The notes under the pieces were generated by a model. The model was not told the DNA's origin. It ran no database searches and saw nothing but the letters and a program-made list of their open reading frames with translations. A stretch of DNA of 13,214 nt from Candidatus Gastranaerophilales bacterium (GTDB lineage: Bacteria > Cyanobacteriota > Vampirovibrionia > Gastranaerophilales > Gastranaerophilaceae): positions 1-13,214 of the forward strand of contig CANQLK010000037.1 in NCBI GenBank assembly GCA_947624665.1, in the 5' to 3' direction. A program made the translations under genes and the position numbers. Below are positions 6,440 through 13,214 of the stretch, piece by piece (position 1 is the first letter of the stretch; each line of letters opens with the position of its first letter).

Positions 6440-6474
6440 AAAAAAGAGAGGTACAAAAAATACCTCTCTTTTTT
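6440..6474 (-). terminator. Strong intrinsic terminator, possibly bidirectional
   Basis: A perfect 14-bp stem (AAAAAAGAGAGGTA against TACCTCTCTTTTTT) encloses a 7-base loop and carries a T run on either strand. It lies 15 bases downstream of the minus-strand gene ending at 6489, which it should terminate. Confidence 0.9.
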
Positions 6475-6488
6475 GCAAAAAACTTTAA

Positions 6489-6797
6489 TTAAAAATCTCT
6501 CCAATCAACAGTACCAAAATTAATACTGTGATTGTAATGGTCATAGTCCGTATACATACCCGGAGCTAAATAATTATATATTTTCTTTGCCATATCCGCA
6601 GGTGTACGTTCATCATTAACACTATGCGGCTGCCTGTACGGGTCTTTTGCAATAACGCCCAGTTCTTTCGCCATTTCAGCAGAATAACCCGTATTAACCA
6701 AATAAGGCTCCGTAATCATATACTGATTATCCACAAATGCATCCGAAGTCAAGGCTGTAGCAAAAATTGCAATTAATATTAAAACTGATTTTTTCAT
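6489..6797 (-). CDS. Small exported protein, unknown family
   Basis: This 102-aa protein has a clear signal peptide (MKKSVLILIAIFATALTSDA, cleavage predicted after Ala20 with S-D-A). The mature part of about 82 residues is hydrophilic and rich in Tyr, Asp and Asn, with no cysteine and no recognised domain; it contains a Met-Ala-Lys-rich middle (AEMAKELG and PADMAKKIYNYLAPG look like a loose repeat of one short helix) and ends in GTVDWRDF. Translation is well supported by AAGGGGAT upstream of the ATG, a good promoter just beyond, and a strong terminator after the stop, so it is a monocistronic unit. The product is probably periplasmic or secreted. I do not recognise the family, and no function is inferred from the neighbours. 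Confidence 0.8.
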   Translation of the reverse strand: MKKSVLILIAIFATALTSDAFVDNQYMITEPYLVNTGYSAEMAKELGVIAKDPYRQPHSVNDERTPADMAKKIYNYLAPGMYTDYDHYNHSINFGTVDWRDF

Positions 6798-6825
6798 TAA
6801 TAAATCCCCTTATACTTATATATAT

Positions 6826-6854
6826 ATGATAGTCTATTTTTTTAGAGAATGCAA
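6826..6854 (-). promoter_or_regulatory. Sigma-70-type promoter of the small exported protein gene
   Basis: On the minus strand TTGCAT (-35, 6849-6854) and TATCAT (-10, 6826-6831) are separated by exactly 17 bases. The predicted start near 6819 gives a leader of about 20 bases that includes the AAGGGGAT ribosome binding site. The promoter begins just beyond the ispG stop. Confidence 0.6.
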
Positions 6855-6857
6855 TAT

Positions 6858-7913
6858 TTAAACATTCTCCATTTGTATGAGATTTACAAATTCATCAACA
6901 AGTTTTTCTTCGGGTAAACGTTTAATAATTTCACCTTTCTTAAAAATATAACCCTCTTTAATACCGCCTGCAATACCGTAATCAGCGTGTTTGGCTTCCC
7001 CGGGGCCGTTTACGGCACACCCCATAACCGCTATTGTTAAATTTTTATCAAAATTTTCAAGCCGCTTTTCTACCGTTTTTGCAAGATTTATCAAGTCAAT
7101 TTGAGTTCTTCCGCATGTCGGGCATGAAATGAAATTTATTCCCCTTTTGCGCAGTCCGAGTGACTTTAATATCATATATCCCGCTTTTACTTCTTCTATC
7201 GGCGAATCGGTTAGAGAAACTCTTATCGTGTCACCTATACCTTCTGCTAAAAGAGTTCCGAGTCCTACGGCGGATTTAACTATTCCTCCCGTATATGTAC
7301 CTGCTTCCGTTACTCCCAAATGCAGCGGATAATCGACTTTCTTGGAAATCAGTCTGTATGCTTCAATTGTTGCCAAAACGTTACTCGATTTTAAAGAAAT
7401 TTTAATTTTATCAAAATCATTATCTTCCAATATTTTTATATGGCGCATTGCACTCATAACCATTTTTTCGGGAAGTTCAATATCAAGTTTTTCTATTTCT
7501 TTTTCTAAAGAACCGCCGTTTATCCCTATTCTTATAGGAATATTATTTGCTTTCGCCATAGCTACAACTTTTTTGGTATGTTCTTCTTTTCCAATATTTC
7601 CCGGGTTAATACGCAGCGCATCAATTCCGTTGTTAATACAAGCTATTGCCAAACGGTAATCAAAATGAATATCTGCAATTAACGGCAGAGGCGATTTCTT
7701 TTTTATTTCTTTTACGGCTTGAGCCGCTTCGGGATTTAATATTGCCAATCTTACAAGCTCACAGCCATTTTCAGCCAAATTGTAAATTTGTTTTAAGGTA
7801 GATTTTACATCCCTTGTATCCGTATTTGTCATTGATTGAACTGATATTGGGGCATCTCCGCCTATTTTCACATTCCCAATTTGAATTCGTTTTGTTTTCC
7901 TTCTTTGTATCAT
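6858..7913 (-). CDS. ispG: 4-hydroxy-3-methylbut-2-enyl diphosphate synthase (GcpE/IspG)
   Basis: IspG performs the penultimate step of the MEP isoprenoid pathway, reductively converting the cyclic diphosphate MEcPP to HMBPP with a 4Fe-4S cluster. The cluster ligands are visible: Cys264 and Cys267 in SCPTCGRTQIDL, Cys299 and Glu306 in MGCAVNGPGE, with the same spacing as E. coli (270, 273, 305, 312). The N-terminal TIM barrel starts with the GGDAPISVQSMTNTDTRD block, followed by LADIHFDYRLA and RINPGNIG. The length of 351 aa matches the bacterial short form and lacks the plant-type insert. The ATG at 7913 has AGGA eight bases upstream. It stands alone on the minus strand, divergent from the metallophosphoesterase gene with 49 bases between starts, and shows that this organism makes isoprenoids by the MEP route. 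Confidence 0.97.
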   Translation of the reverse strand: MIQRRKTKRIQIGNVKIGGDAPISVQSMTNTDTRDVKSTLKQIYNLAENGCELVRLAILNPEAAQAVKEIKKKSPLPLIADIHFDYRLAIACINNGIDALRINPGNIGKEEHTKKVVAMAKANNIPIRIGINGGSLEKEIEKLDIELPEKMVMSAMRHIKILEDNDFDKIKISLKSSNVLATIEAYRLISKKVDYPLHLGVTEAGTYTGGIVKSAVGLGTLLAEGIGDTIRVSLTDSPIEEVKAGYMILKSLGLRKRGINFISCPTCGRTQIDLINLAKTVEKRLENFDKNLTIAVMGCAVNGPGEAKHADYGIAGGIKEGYIFKKGEIIKRLPEEKLVDEFVNLIQMENV

Positions 7914-7962
7914 GTTTTTATTCCTGTTATCATGATATTAGCATATAATTTAGGGATATAAA

Positions 7963-8715
7963 ATGAAAATTGCTATAATATCTGATATACACGGGAATAT
8001 TGAAGCTTTAAAAAGTGTTCTAAAAGATATTGAAAAAGAAAATTGCAAAAAAATATTATGTTTGGGAGATATTGTAATGGCAGGTCCCGAGCCGAAAGAA
8101 ACCATATCCGAAATACATGCCCTTATGAGATCTAAAGATTTTTATATAATTCAAGGAAATACAGACAAGATGTTGTCTGTATTTTCGTATGAAACATACG
8201 AAAAAATCCTTAGCACAAATGAAGTTATGGCAAATGCATATATGGCAGATTCAGAGTTGTTAAGTGATAAAGAAAAAGAATTTCTTGGCTCACTTCCAGA
8301 ACAAAAAGAATTAGAATTTTTCGGAATAAAAATATTAATGGTTCACGGTTCTCCAAGAAAAAATGACGAAAATATATATCCTGATTTAAAAATAGAAGAA
8401 GTTGAAGAAATTATAAAAGATGTTAAGGCAGATATAATATTCTGCGGACACACTCATATACCTTGCGGATATCAGACAAATACGGGTAAAACGGTTGTTA
8501 ATGTCGGAAGCGTAGGCAGACCGTTTAGCGAAAAACCTGATTCCTGCTACGTTATTATGACTATAGATGAAAATAATTCTTCGTTTCAAATAGAACACAG
8601 ATTTGTTTCTTATGATGTTAAAAAAGCGAGTGAAAAAATTATGGAAAGAAAATTTAAAGGAGCGGAAAAACTGGCAAAAATGTTATTGAAAGCTACATCA
8701 AGATATCCTAAATAA
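7963..8715 (+). CDS. Calcineurin-like metallophosphoesterase (YfcE/MJ0936-type phosphodiesterase)
   Basis: This is a cytosolic metal-dependent phosphoesterase. All core metal-binding motifs are present: Asp8 and His10 (SDIHGN), Asp36 (LGDIVMAGP), Asn66 (GNTD, the GNHD-type motif), His128 (MVHGSP) and His163/His165 (GHTH), followed by the VNVGSVGRP strand typical of the YfcE/MJ0936 group. The length of 250 aa is a little longer than YfcE; residues after about 205 form a Lys/Glu-rich C-terminal helix. AGGGA precedes the ATG by about six bases. It is transcribed away from ispG. The natural substrate of this group is usually unknown (cyclic nucleotides and model phosphodiesters in vitro), so I make no more specific call. 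Confidence 0.9.
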   Translation: MKIAIISDIHGNIEALKSVLKDIEKENCKKILCLGDIVMAGPEPKETISEIHALMRSKDFYIIQGNTDKMLSVFSYETYEKILSTNEVMANAYMADSELLSDKEKEFLGSLPEQKELEFFGIKILMVHGSPRKNDENIYPDLKIEEVEEIIKDVKADIIFCGHTHIPCGYQTNTGKTVVNVGSVGRPFSEKPDSCYVIMTIDENNSSFQIEHRFVSYDVKKASEKIMERKFKGAEKLAKMLLKATSRYPK

Positions 8716-8809
8716 CAAATTGTTACATTTTTTGAAAAACATGGCAAAAAAACTTTTTTGAATTTTTAAACCATTCGGATAAAAAATCCCATTATATAAA
8801 GGAAAAAAA

Positions 8810-11758
8810 ATGAATATTATTACGCCAAGGTACAGAGCGACCACTGAACAGAAAAAAATAAAAAATGTTTACACTGGCATGTCTTATCCAAAAGGCAAAT
8901 ATAATACAAGACCAAGCTTTAAAGGCGGCGATATAGTATCTCTTATATCAAAAACGGGTCGTGATGCGGAATTGGCTAAAGTGTTTTCCCAACATTACGG
9001 ACAACTTGCAGACAGAATCGGGCAAAAGCTCGGTAAATTAGCTACAAGTTCAGAACTATTAAAAAAGAGCTCCAGATTTTCTATAGAAAAAGGAGCTCTT
9101 TCCATTAAAGATAAGAAATTCGGACAGTCTTTACTTGAAAATGTAGTATTTCCCTTTGTTCAACTTCCTCTGTATGCGGCAAGCTGGGTAATAAAAAAAG
9201 CAGCATCCGTTCCGAAATTACAAAAAACGGCAAATAAAATCTACAGCAAAGCAATATTTAGAATTCCGAGAAAATTAAATGAACTTGATGCTAAAACAAA
9301 TGCTCTTGACGGTATAATGAAAGCTACCGAAAAAGCAGTAGCTGCTGCTGCAAAAGAAGTAGGTAAAGATAAAGATGTTGTTCTTAAAGAACTGGTTAAC
9401 GGTTCAAACCAAAAAGCAAGCGATATCGTAAGAGAAAATCTTTATAAAATAGGCAATAAATTTTTTGATAAACATACGGGAAACTTTAATACAGCCTTTG
9501 AAAGACCTTTAAACAGAATAATTACGGGATTAATACCGGTTGCATTCCTTGCTAATGATGCATATAACCTCTCCGTATTATGCGGCGACAAGAAAAAAGA
9601 TTCGGAAAAAGAAGCAAAAGAAAGAGGAATGCAGGAAATCACCAGAGTATTTACAACCGCATATATACAATTACTGACCTTCGGAGCATTTACAAAGCAG
9701 GTAAATACCCTTCCTTGGTTTACTCCTTTGGCTTCCGCTCTTACTGTATTATTCTCAGAAACGTTTTCCAGAAAACATTTAAATAAACCAATTTTCTTCT
9801 TGTCTAAAGAACAAGCAAAACAACATAATTTAAAAGCAAAATCAGGAGCAGAAAATAAGTCGGAAATAAAAACCGAAACTCCAAGCGAAACAAAGAAAAC
9901 AGAAGATGTTAAGCCTCAAATAAAAAATATTATAAACCCTGATACAATAAGTGATTCTCCCAATGTATTTACCGCTTTTAAGGCACTTGGCAATAAAAAT
10001 AATACAAACAGCTTCAAGTCAGAAACGGAAAATATTTCCGCTGATAAAAAAGAAGCAAAAAAAGATGAACCCAAAAAAGATGAGCCGAAAAAAGCATTAA
10101 TTAATTTTAAAACATTTAAAAAGGGTGTAGCTATACTGCTTACGGCAGGATTTACATTAAGCTTTATTAAAAACAGTTCCTATACAAAAAATACAAAACT
10201 CGTAAAAGGCATAAAATCAATCGGCAATAATATTAAGAAAAAAATATATAACCCGTTGGCATTTAAAGATTTTGAAATGACTCCGGAGCATTTTGATGAA
10301 ATAACTCACAGTATTAAAAATGTTGCGGATGATATGGCTTCAAAAGGCAGCGGAACAAATGACAGATTCGGATTAAAAGCAATTGCGGAAGGTCATGAAT
10401 TTATTAAATCAAAATATGCAAAAGAAGTTATAAAACCGGATGGAACTAAAGTAATTAAAATGTTCAAATCTCAACTTAAGCCTGATGGAATCGAATCAGT
10501 TGCGAGTGCAACTTTATCGGAACTAAAGAAACAGGGAGTTTCTATATCACAAGAACAGGAACAAATTGTTATTTCGGCAATAAAGACAGCTATTGGCAAA
10601 GAGACCGAGAATATATCCGAAAAGAAATTTGCAAAAGCAGCACAATTAGCTATGGATATTATAAACAAAAAAGGTGTTGAAGTTGAAGGTTCAAAACTGG
10701 AATCAGTAAAAGAATTCATAACAAAAACTATTGAAGAAAAAGCTGTAGAAACCCCAATACAAATGGAAACTAAACTGAAACCGTTTGTAGATATGGTAAC
10801 TCAGCCGTTCCAATTCATATTCTCAGTAGCAAGATTTCCGTTTAAAATAGCTTCATTATTAGTTAATATGGTTACAGGTCCTGTTCGAAAGAAAGCTGCA
10901 CAAGCAGCATTAGGCGGCCCTGAACTGACAAAATTCCAAAAAATGATTAATAAGGTCGTTACCGAAATATATGGCGAAAAGAAAGAAAAAGCCGGTAAAA
11001 TAAGTCAAACAGTATTTGTTAATGCAATGGAACAACTGGATAAAAAGACTTTACCTTATAGAAAAGCTGTTGATGTATATAATAAAGCAAAAGAATCCGG
11101 TATTAGAGGAAATCAATTGGCGAAATTGAAGAAAGCAGTAGATGAAGCGGAATATAAATTAAGCGTATATATAAATTCAGCCGTAGAAAAGTCATTCAAC
11201 GGAGTGTCACAATCAAGTAACAAAAACACTGACTTGGCAATGATGTCTAAATTAGCTTCTTCTGCAGTTACTTCCGCATTTTTGGTGGCTGATAACTACA
11301 ATATGGTAATGCTAAAATCCAACGGAGAAGATAAAGAAGGAGCTAAAGAAAAAGCTAATGAACGTATAATTCAAAGATTAAGCGCATTATTCTATCAAAC
11401 AATGTTGATTAACTGGTTTAATGCTACATTCCGTTCTACATACAACAGTTCGCTGAAAGGTATGGTATCCGTTGCAATACCTAACACCTTATCTACAGAA
11501 ATTCTAACAAGAAAATCAATCGGTATGCCTGTAGGAAGAAAATCAATTGAGGAATTAAATAAAATTGATGAGAAAAATGAAAATAGAAAAGGTTTTCTTG
11601 GTGCTTACTTTAAGTTCATGAGATTGTTGACAGGTAAAAAACCATTAAAAGACAGACTTCCAAATAATAATCAAAACGTTGAAAACACGGAAAAACCCAA
11701 TATTTTAAACGATTTAAAGTTTGAAACAACAAATCTTTTAGAAAAATTTTCCAAATAA
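8810..11758 (+). CDS. Very large protein with a duplicated hydrophobic module, unknown function
   Basis: This is a 982-aa protein with no domain I recognise. It lacks a classical signal peptide; the N-terminus is polar and carries PSFKGG at residues 35-40. Two related modules are visible. The first has a hydrophobic segment at about 112-128 and then AFLANDAYN (245-253), a charged K/E-rich AKER turn (269-272) and hydrophobic helices to about 320. The second has a segment at 662-689 and AFLVADNYN (823-831), a similar EKANER turn (847-852) and an aromatic stretch ending near 875. Between them lie a charged low-complexity linker with KDEPKKDEPKK (418-428) and one likely membrane segment (about 439-457). 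AAAGGA precedes the ATG by six bases. It is flanked by the phosphoesterase gene and tRNA-Thr and forms no obvious operon. A membrane-associated, lineage-specific structural or secreted protein is plausible; nothing more specific can be supported. Confidence 0.85.
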   Translation: MNIITPRYRATTEQKKIKNVYTGMSYPKGKYNTRPSFKGGDIVSLISKTGRDAELAKVFSQHYGQLADRIGQKLGKLATSSELLKKSSRFSIEKGALSIKDKKFGQSLLENVVFPFVQLPLYAASWVIKKAASVPKLQKTANKIYSKAIFRIPRKLNELDAKTNALDGIMKATEKAVAAAAKEVGKDKDVVLKELVNGSNQKASDIVRENLYKIGNKFFDKHTGNFNTAFERPLNRIITGLIPVAFLANDAYNLSVLCGDKKKDSEKEAKERGMQEITRVFTTAYIQLLTFGAFTKQVNTLPWFTPLASALTVLFSETFSRKHLNKPIFFLSKEQAKQHNLKAKSGAENKSEIKTETPSETKKTEDVKPQIKNIINPDTISDSPNVFTAFKALGNKNNTNSFKSETENISADKKEAKKDEPKKDEPKKALINFKTFKKGVAILLTAGFTLSFIKNSSYTKNTKLVKGIKSIGNNIKKKIYNPLAFKDFEMTPEHFDEITHSIKNVADDMASKGSGTNDRFGLKAIAEGHEFIKSKYAKEVIKPDGTKVIKMFKSQLKPDGIESVASATLSELKKQGVSISQEQEQIVISAIKTAIGKETENISEKKFAKAAQLAMDIINKKGVEVEGSKLESVKEFITKTIEEKAVETPIQMETKLKPFVDMVTQPFQFIFSVARFPFKIASLLVNMVTGPVRKKAAQAALGGPELTKFQKMINKVVTEIYGEKKEKAGKISQTVFVNAMEQLDKKTLPYRKAVDVYNKAKESGIRGNQLAKLKKAVDEAEYKLSVYINSAVEKSFNGVSQSSNKNTDLAMMSKLASSAVTSAFLVADNYNMVMLKSNGEDKEGAKEKANERIIQRLSALFYQTMLINWFNATFRSTYNSSLKGMVSVAIPNTLSTEILTRKSIGMPVGRKSIEELNKIDEKNENRKGFLGAYFKFMRLLTGKKPLKDRLPNNNQNVENTEKPNILNDLKFETTNLLEKFSK
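9064..9101 (+). repeat. Long near-perfect hairpin inside the 982-aa gene
   Basis: AAAGAGCTCC (9064-9073) and GGAGCTCTTT (9092-9101) are perfect complements, and the bases between them contain the palindrome TTTTCTATAGAAAA (9077-9090). The 38-base stretch can fold with 17 possible pairs and only an asymmetric bulge of 3 and 1 bases; the centre needs a few unpaired bases for the turn. It lies about 255 bases into the coding region. Confidence 0.6.
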
Positions 11759-11777
11759 ATTGTTTTAAATAATTTTA

Positions 11778-11786
11778 TGATATAAT
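11778..11786 (+). promoter_or_regulatory. Extended -10 promoter of tRNA-Thr
   Basis: TGATATAAT is a perfect extended -10 element (TG-N-TATAAT). The predicted start is near 11793, giving a 5' leader of about 12 bases. TTGTTT at 11760-11765 is a weak -35 at a short 15-base spacing. Confidence 0.6.
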
Positions 11787-11804
11787 TATATCAGCTAATT
11801 TTAA

Positions 11805-11877
<73 letters not shown>

Positions 11878-12115
11878 TATCTCTATTAGCTTCACAAATT
11901 TTTCATGTCCGCTTTGTGTCTATTTATCTTTCGAATTTCCGCTAAGCATACAGGTAAAGTTATAGGTTTAATAACATTCGGTCTGATAAGACATAACGAA
12001 AATGAGAGAGTTTTCCAATCCGATAGAATTTTAAAATAATTCAATTTATTAATACAAAATTAATGCCGTTGTTCAAATAACTATAGCATTATTTTTATGT
12101 TATTATGTAACCGGT
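11878..12115. other. Gene-poor stretch between tRNA-Thr and the radical-SAM gene
   Basis: There is no convincing gene here. The longest plus-strand frame with an ATG runs from 11905 to 12039 (44 codons) but has no ribosome binding site and no recognisable similarity; its sequence reads like the end of a degraded coding region. No strong terminator hairpin follows the tRNA. The right end holds the promoter of the next gene. Confidence 0.5.
12098..12106 (+). promoter_or_regulatory. Extended -10 promoter of the radical-SAM gene
   Basis: TGTTATTAT fits an extended -10 element ending ten bases before the ATG. The predicted transcription start (about 12112-12114) would leave almost no leader, and no Shine-Dalgarno lies before the ATG, so the mRNA may be leaderless. 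Confidence 0.4.
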
Positions 12116-13075
12116 ATGGGAAATATTGAATATACAAGCTGTAATATTATAGAACATGGTTTTGATGCCCAGATAAATCAAATTAATTTATGCTGTAGAA
12201 CCAGTAAAAACAATATTGATAAATATGTGCTTATAGATAATTACCATGGTCAGAAAATAGATTGGGATGACTTTTTTAGAAAAACAAACAGATTAAGGGA
12301 AATTCAAAAGAGCGGAAATACGGTTCCAAGCTGTGAAGGTTGTATTTATTTGGAAAAAAAATTATGGAATGATGAAAATTATATAAACACTATTAATATA
12401 AATAACTGGATTAAATGTAATGCTAACTGTATATATTGTGACAGAAGCAACTTTCTAAAGGAAAAAGAATACAAAATATATCCTATAATAAAAGACTTAA
12501 TAAATAAAAATCTCTTGAGAAATCCTGCGGATATAACTATTGCAGGTGGAGAACCCACTATAACAAGTGATTTTGATAAGACAATAAAAATTCTCGTAAA
12601 AAATAATATCTCAACAATCAGAGTATTAACAAATGCAATAAAATATAATAAAAATATAGAACTAGGGTTGAAAAAAGGACTTGTAAATATCTTAATTTCT
12701 ACAGACAGTGCAACAAAAGATACATTTAAAAAAATAAAACTTACAGATGCCCATAATAAGGTATGGAAGAATATAACAAAATATGTTCATAATCAAGCTC
12801 AAGATAACCTTGTAAAAACAAAATATATAATAATTACGGGAATTAATGATAATCAGGAAGAATTAAACGATTTTGTAAAAATGAATGCAGCTTCAGGCGT
12901 AAAATATGCTTATGTGGACATTGAAGTTGAGCGTTTTATGAATAATATAAACAATACTGAATATTTAAAAAGATTATATAAATTGTATATAAATACAAAA
13001 GAGACAGGTGAACAATACGGGGTAAAAATACAGGCATTTGACCGAATGAAAATAGCTGAAGAAAAAATAAATTAG
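12116..13075 (+). CDS. Radical-SAM protein with an N-terminal cysteine-rich domain
   Basis: This 319-aa protein is a radical-SAM enzyme. The cluster motif CX3CX2C is at Cys101, Cys105 and Cys108 (CNANCIYC), and the SAM-contacting AGGEP at 143-147, followed by the usual half-barrel strands (IRVLTNA, NILISTDSA). Unusually, about 95 residues precede the core and contain Cys9, Cys26-Cys27 and a Cys73-x2-Cys76 pair. The pattern INLCCR ... C-x-x-C resembles the auxiliary-cluster (SPASM/twitch) domains that normally follow the core. The start ATG lacks a Shine-Dalgarno; the in-frame stop at 12050 leaves only an ATT as an earlier alternative. It is flanked by tRNA genes, and no peptide substrate or partner gene is near in this window. 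Enzyme family is sure; the reaction (peptide modification, or modification of another small molecule or RNA) is unknown. Confidence 0.85.
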   Translation: MGNIEYTSCNIIEHGFDAQINQINLCCRTSKNNIDKYVLIDNYHGQKIDWDDFFRKTNRLREIQKSGNTVPSCEGCIYLEKKLWNDENYINTININNWIKCNANCIYCDRSNFLKEKEYKIYPIIKDLINKNLLRNPADITIAGGEPTITSDFDKTIKILVKNNISTIRVLTNAIKYNKNIELGLKKGLVNILISTDSATKDTFKKIKLTDAHNKVWKNITKYVHNQAQDNLVKTKYIIITGINDNQEELNDFVKMNAASGVKYAYVDIEVERFMNNINNTEYLKRLYKLYINTKETGEQYGVKIQAFDRMKIAEEKIN

Positions 13076-13105
13076 AAAAAAAGAAAGAAAAAATAAAAAA
13101 AAGTA

Positions 13106-13136
13106 TTTACAATCAAAATTTTTTTGTTAATATATA
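13106..13136 (+). promoter_or_regulatory. Possible promoter of tRNA-Asn
   Basis: TTTACA (13106-13111) and TATATA (13131-13136) are separated by 19 bases, which is longer than ideal. The position, ending 11 bases before the tRNA, is right, but the AT-rich background makes chance matches likely. Confidence 0.3.
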
Positions 13137-13147
13137 GATATAGATAT

Positions 13148-13214
<67 letters not shown>

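Noticed and set aside
7944..7949. Perfect TATAAT before the metallophosphoesterase gene as its promoter
   Set aside because: The start point would fall at or inside the AGGGA ribosome binding site and leave a 5-8 base leader, and no -35 is visible. A chance match in AT-rich DNA is likely.
8716..8809. Terminator after the metallophosphoesterase gene
   Set aside because: TTTTTTG and CAAAAAA can pair, but the stem is nearly all A-T with no stable core.
11905..12039. 44-codon open frame after tRNA-Thr as a real gene
   Set aside because: There is no ribosome binding site, promoter or recognisable similarity; it is kept only as part of the gene-poor stretch.
13076..13130. A-rich tract and CAAAATTTTTTTG as terminator of the radical-SAM gene
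   Set aside because: The possible stem is five A-T-rich pairs with a three-base loop, too weak to call; the region more probably holds the tRNA-Asn promoter.

Overview
The window is AT-rich, densely packed bacterial chromosome with standard stop codons and mostly good Shine-Dalgarno sites. I read it as a strictly anaerobic, fermentative, uncultured gut-type bacterium, most likely of the Gastranaerophilales / Vampirovibrionia (Melainabacteria) branch of Cyanobacteriota. The grounds are the pyruvate formate-lyase pair, the MEP-pathway gene ispG, and a very large orphan protein whose N-terminus carries a PSFKGG motif that I associate from memory with that group. An AT-rich Firmicute or another anaerobic phylum is not excluded.

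Bases 1-1888 (minus strand) hold a three-gene operon: both subunits of a 3-oxoacid-type CoA-transferase (stop and start codons abutting as TAAATG), then the N-terminal 181 residues of an alpha-oxoamine synthase family PLP enzyme that runs off the left edge. A divergent control region (1889-2080) contains a perfect 16-bp dyad with CRP/FNR-family geometry. It sits near -42 of a plausible operon promoter. A second inverted repeat overlaps it.

Bases 2081-5725 hold the pyruvate formate-lyase system, and it is the main discovery here. The enzyme is split into two genes. A 693-aa protein carries the Cys-Cys active site, and a separate 78-aa protein, with its own ribosome binding site, carries the glycyl-radical loop RVSGYAV. 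Between them lies a relatively GC-rich insert of about 123 bp flanked by a perfect 10-bp direct repeat. Removing the insert does not rejoin the reading frames, so the split seems older than the insertion. A short TspO protein (minus) converges on the small subunit, followed by the radical-SAM activating enzyme PflA, whose start overlaps the stop of an exported TPR protein.

Bases 6440-8715 hold a strong terminator, a small exported orphan protein with a good promoter, ispG (isoprenoid synthesis), and divergently a metallophosphoesterase.

Bases 8810-11758 encode a 982-aa protein of unknown function that appears to contain two copies of one hydrophobic module separated by a charged linker. It is followed by tRNA-Thr(CGU), a 238-bp gene-poor stretch, a radical-SAM protein with an unusual N-terminal cysteine cluster and a possibly leaderless start, and the beginning of tRNA-Asn(GUU), cut by the window end.

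Functionally, pyruvate would be cleaved by the split PFL (activated by PflA) to formate and acetyl-CoA. The divergent operon handles CoA thioesters and probably a glycine or amino-acid/acyl-CoA condensation or cleavage, so the two units may share redox or carbon control. The remaining genes are housekeeping or lineage-specific.
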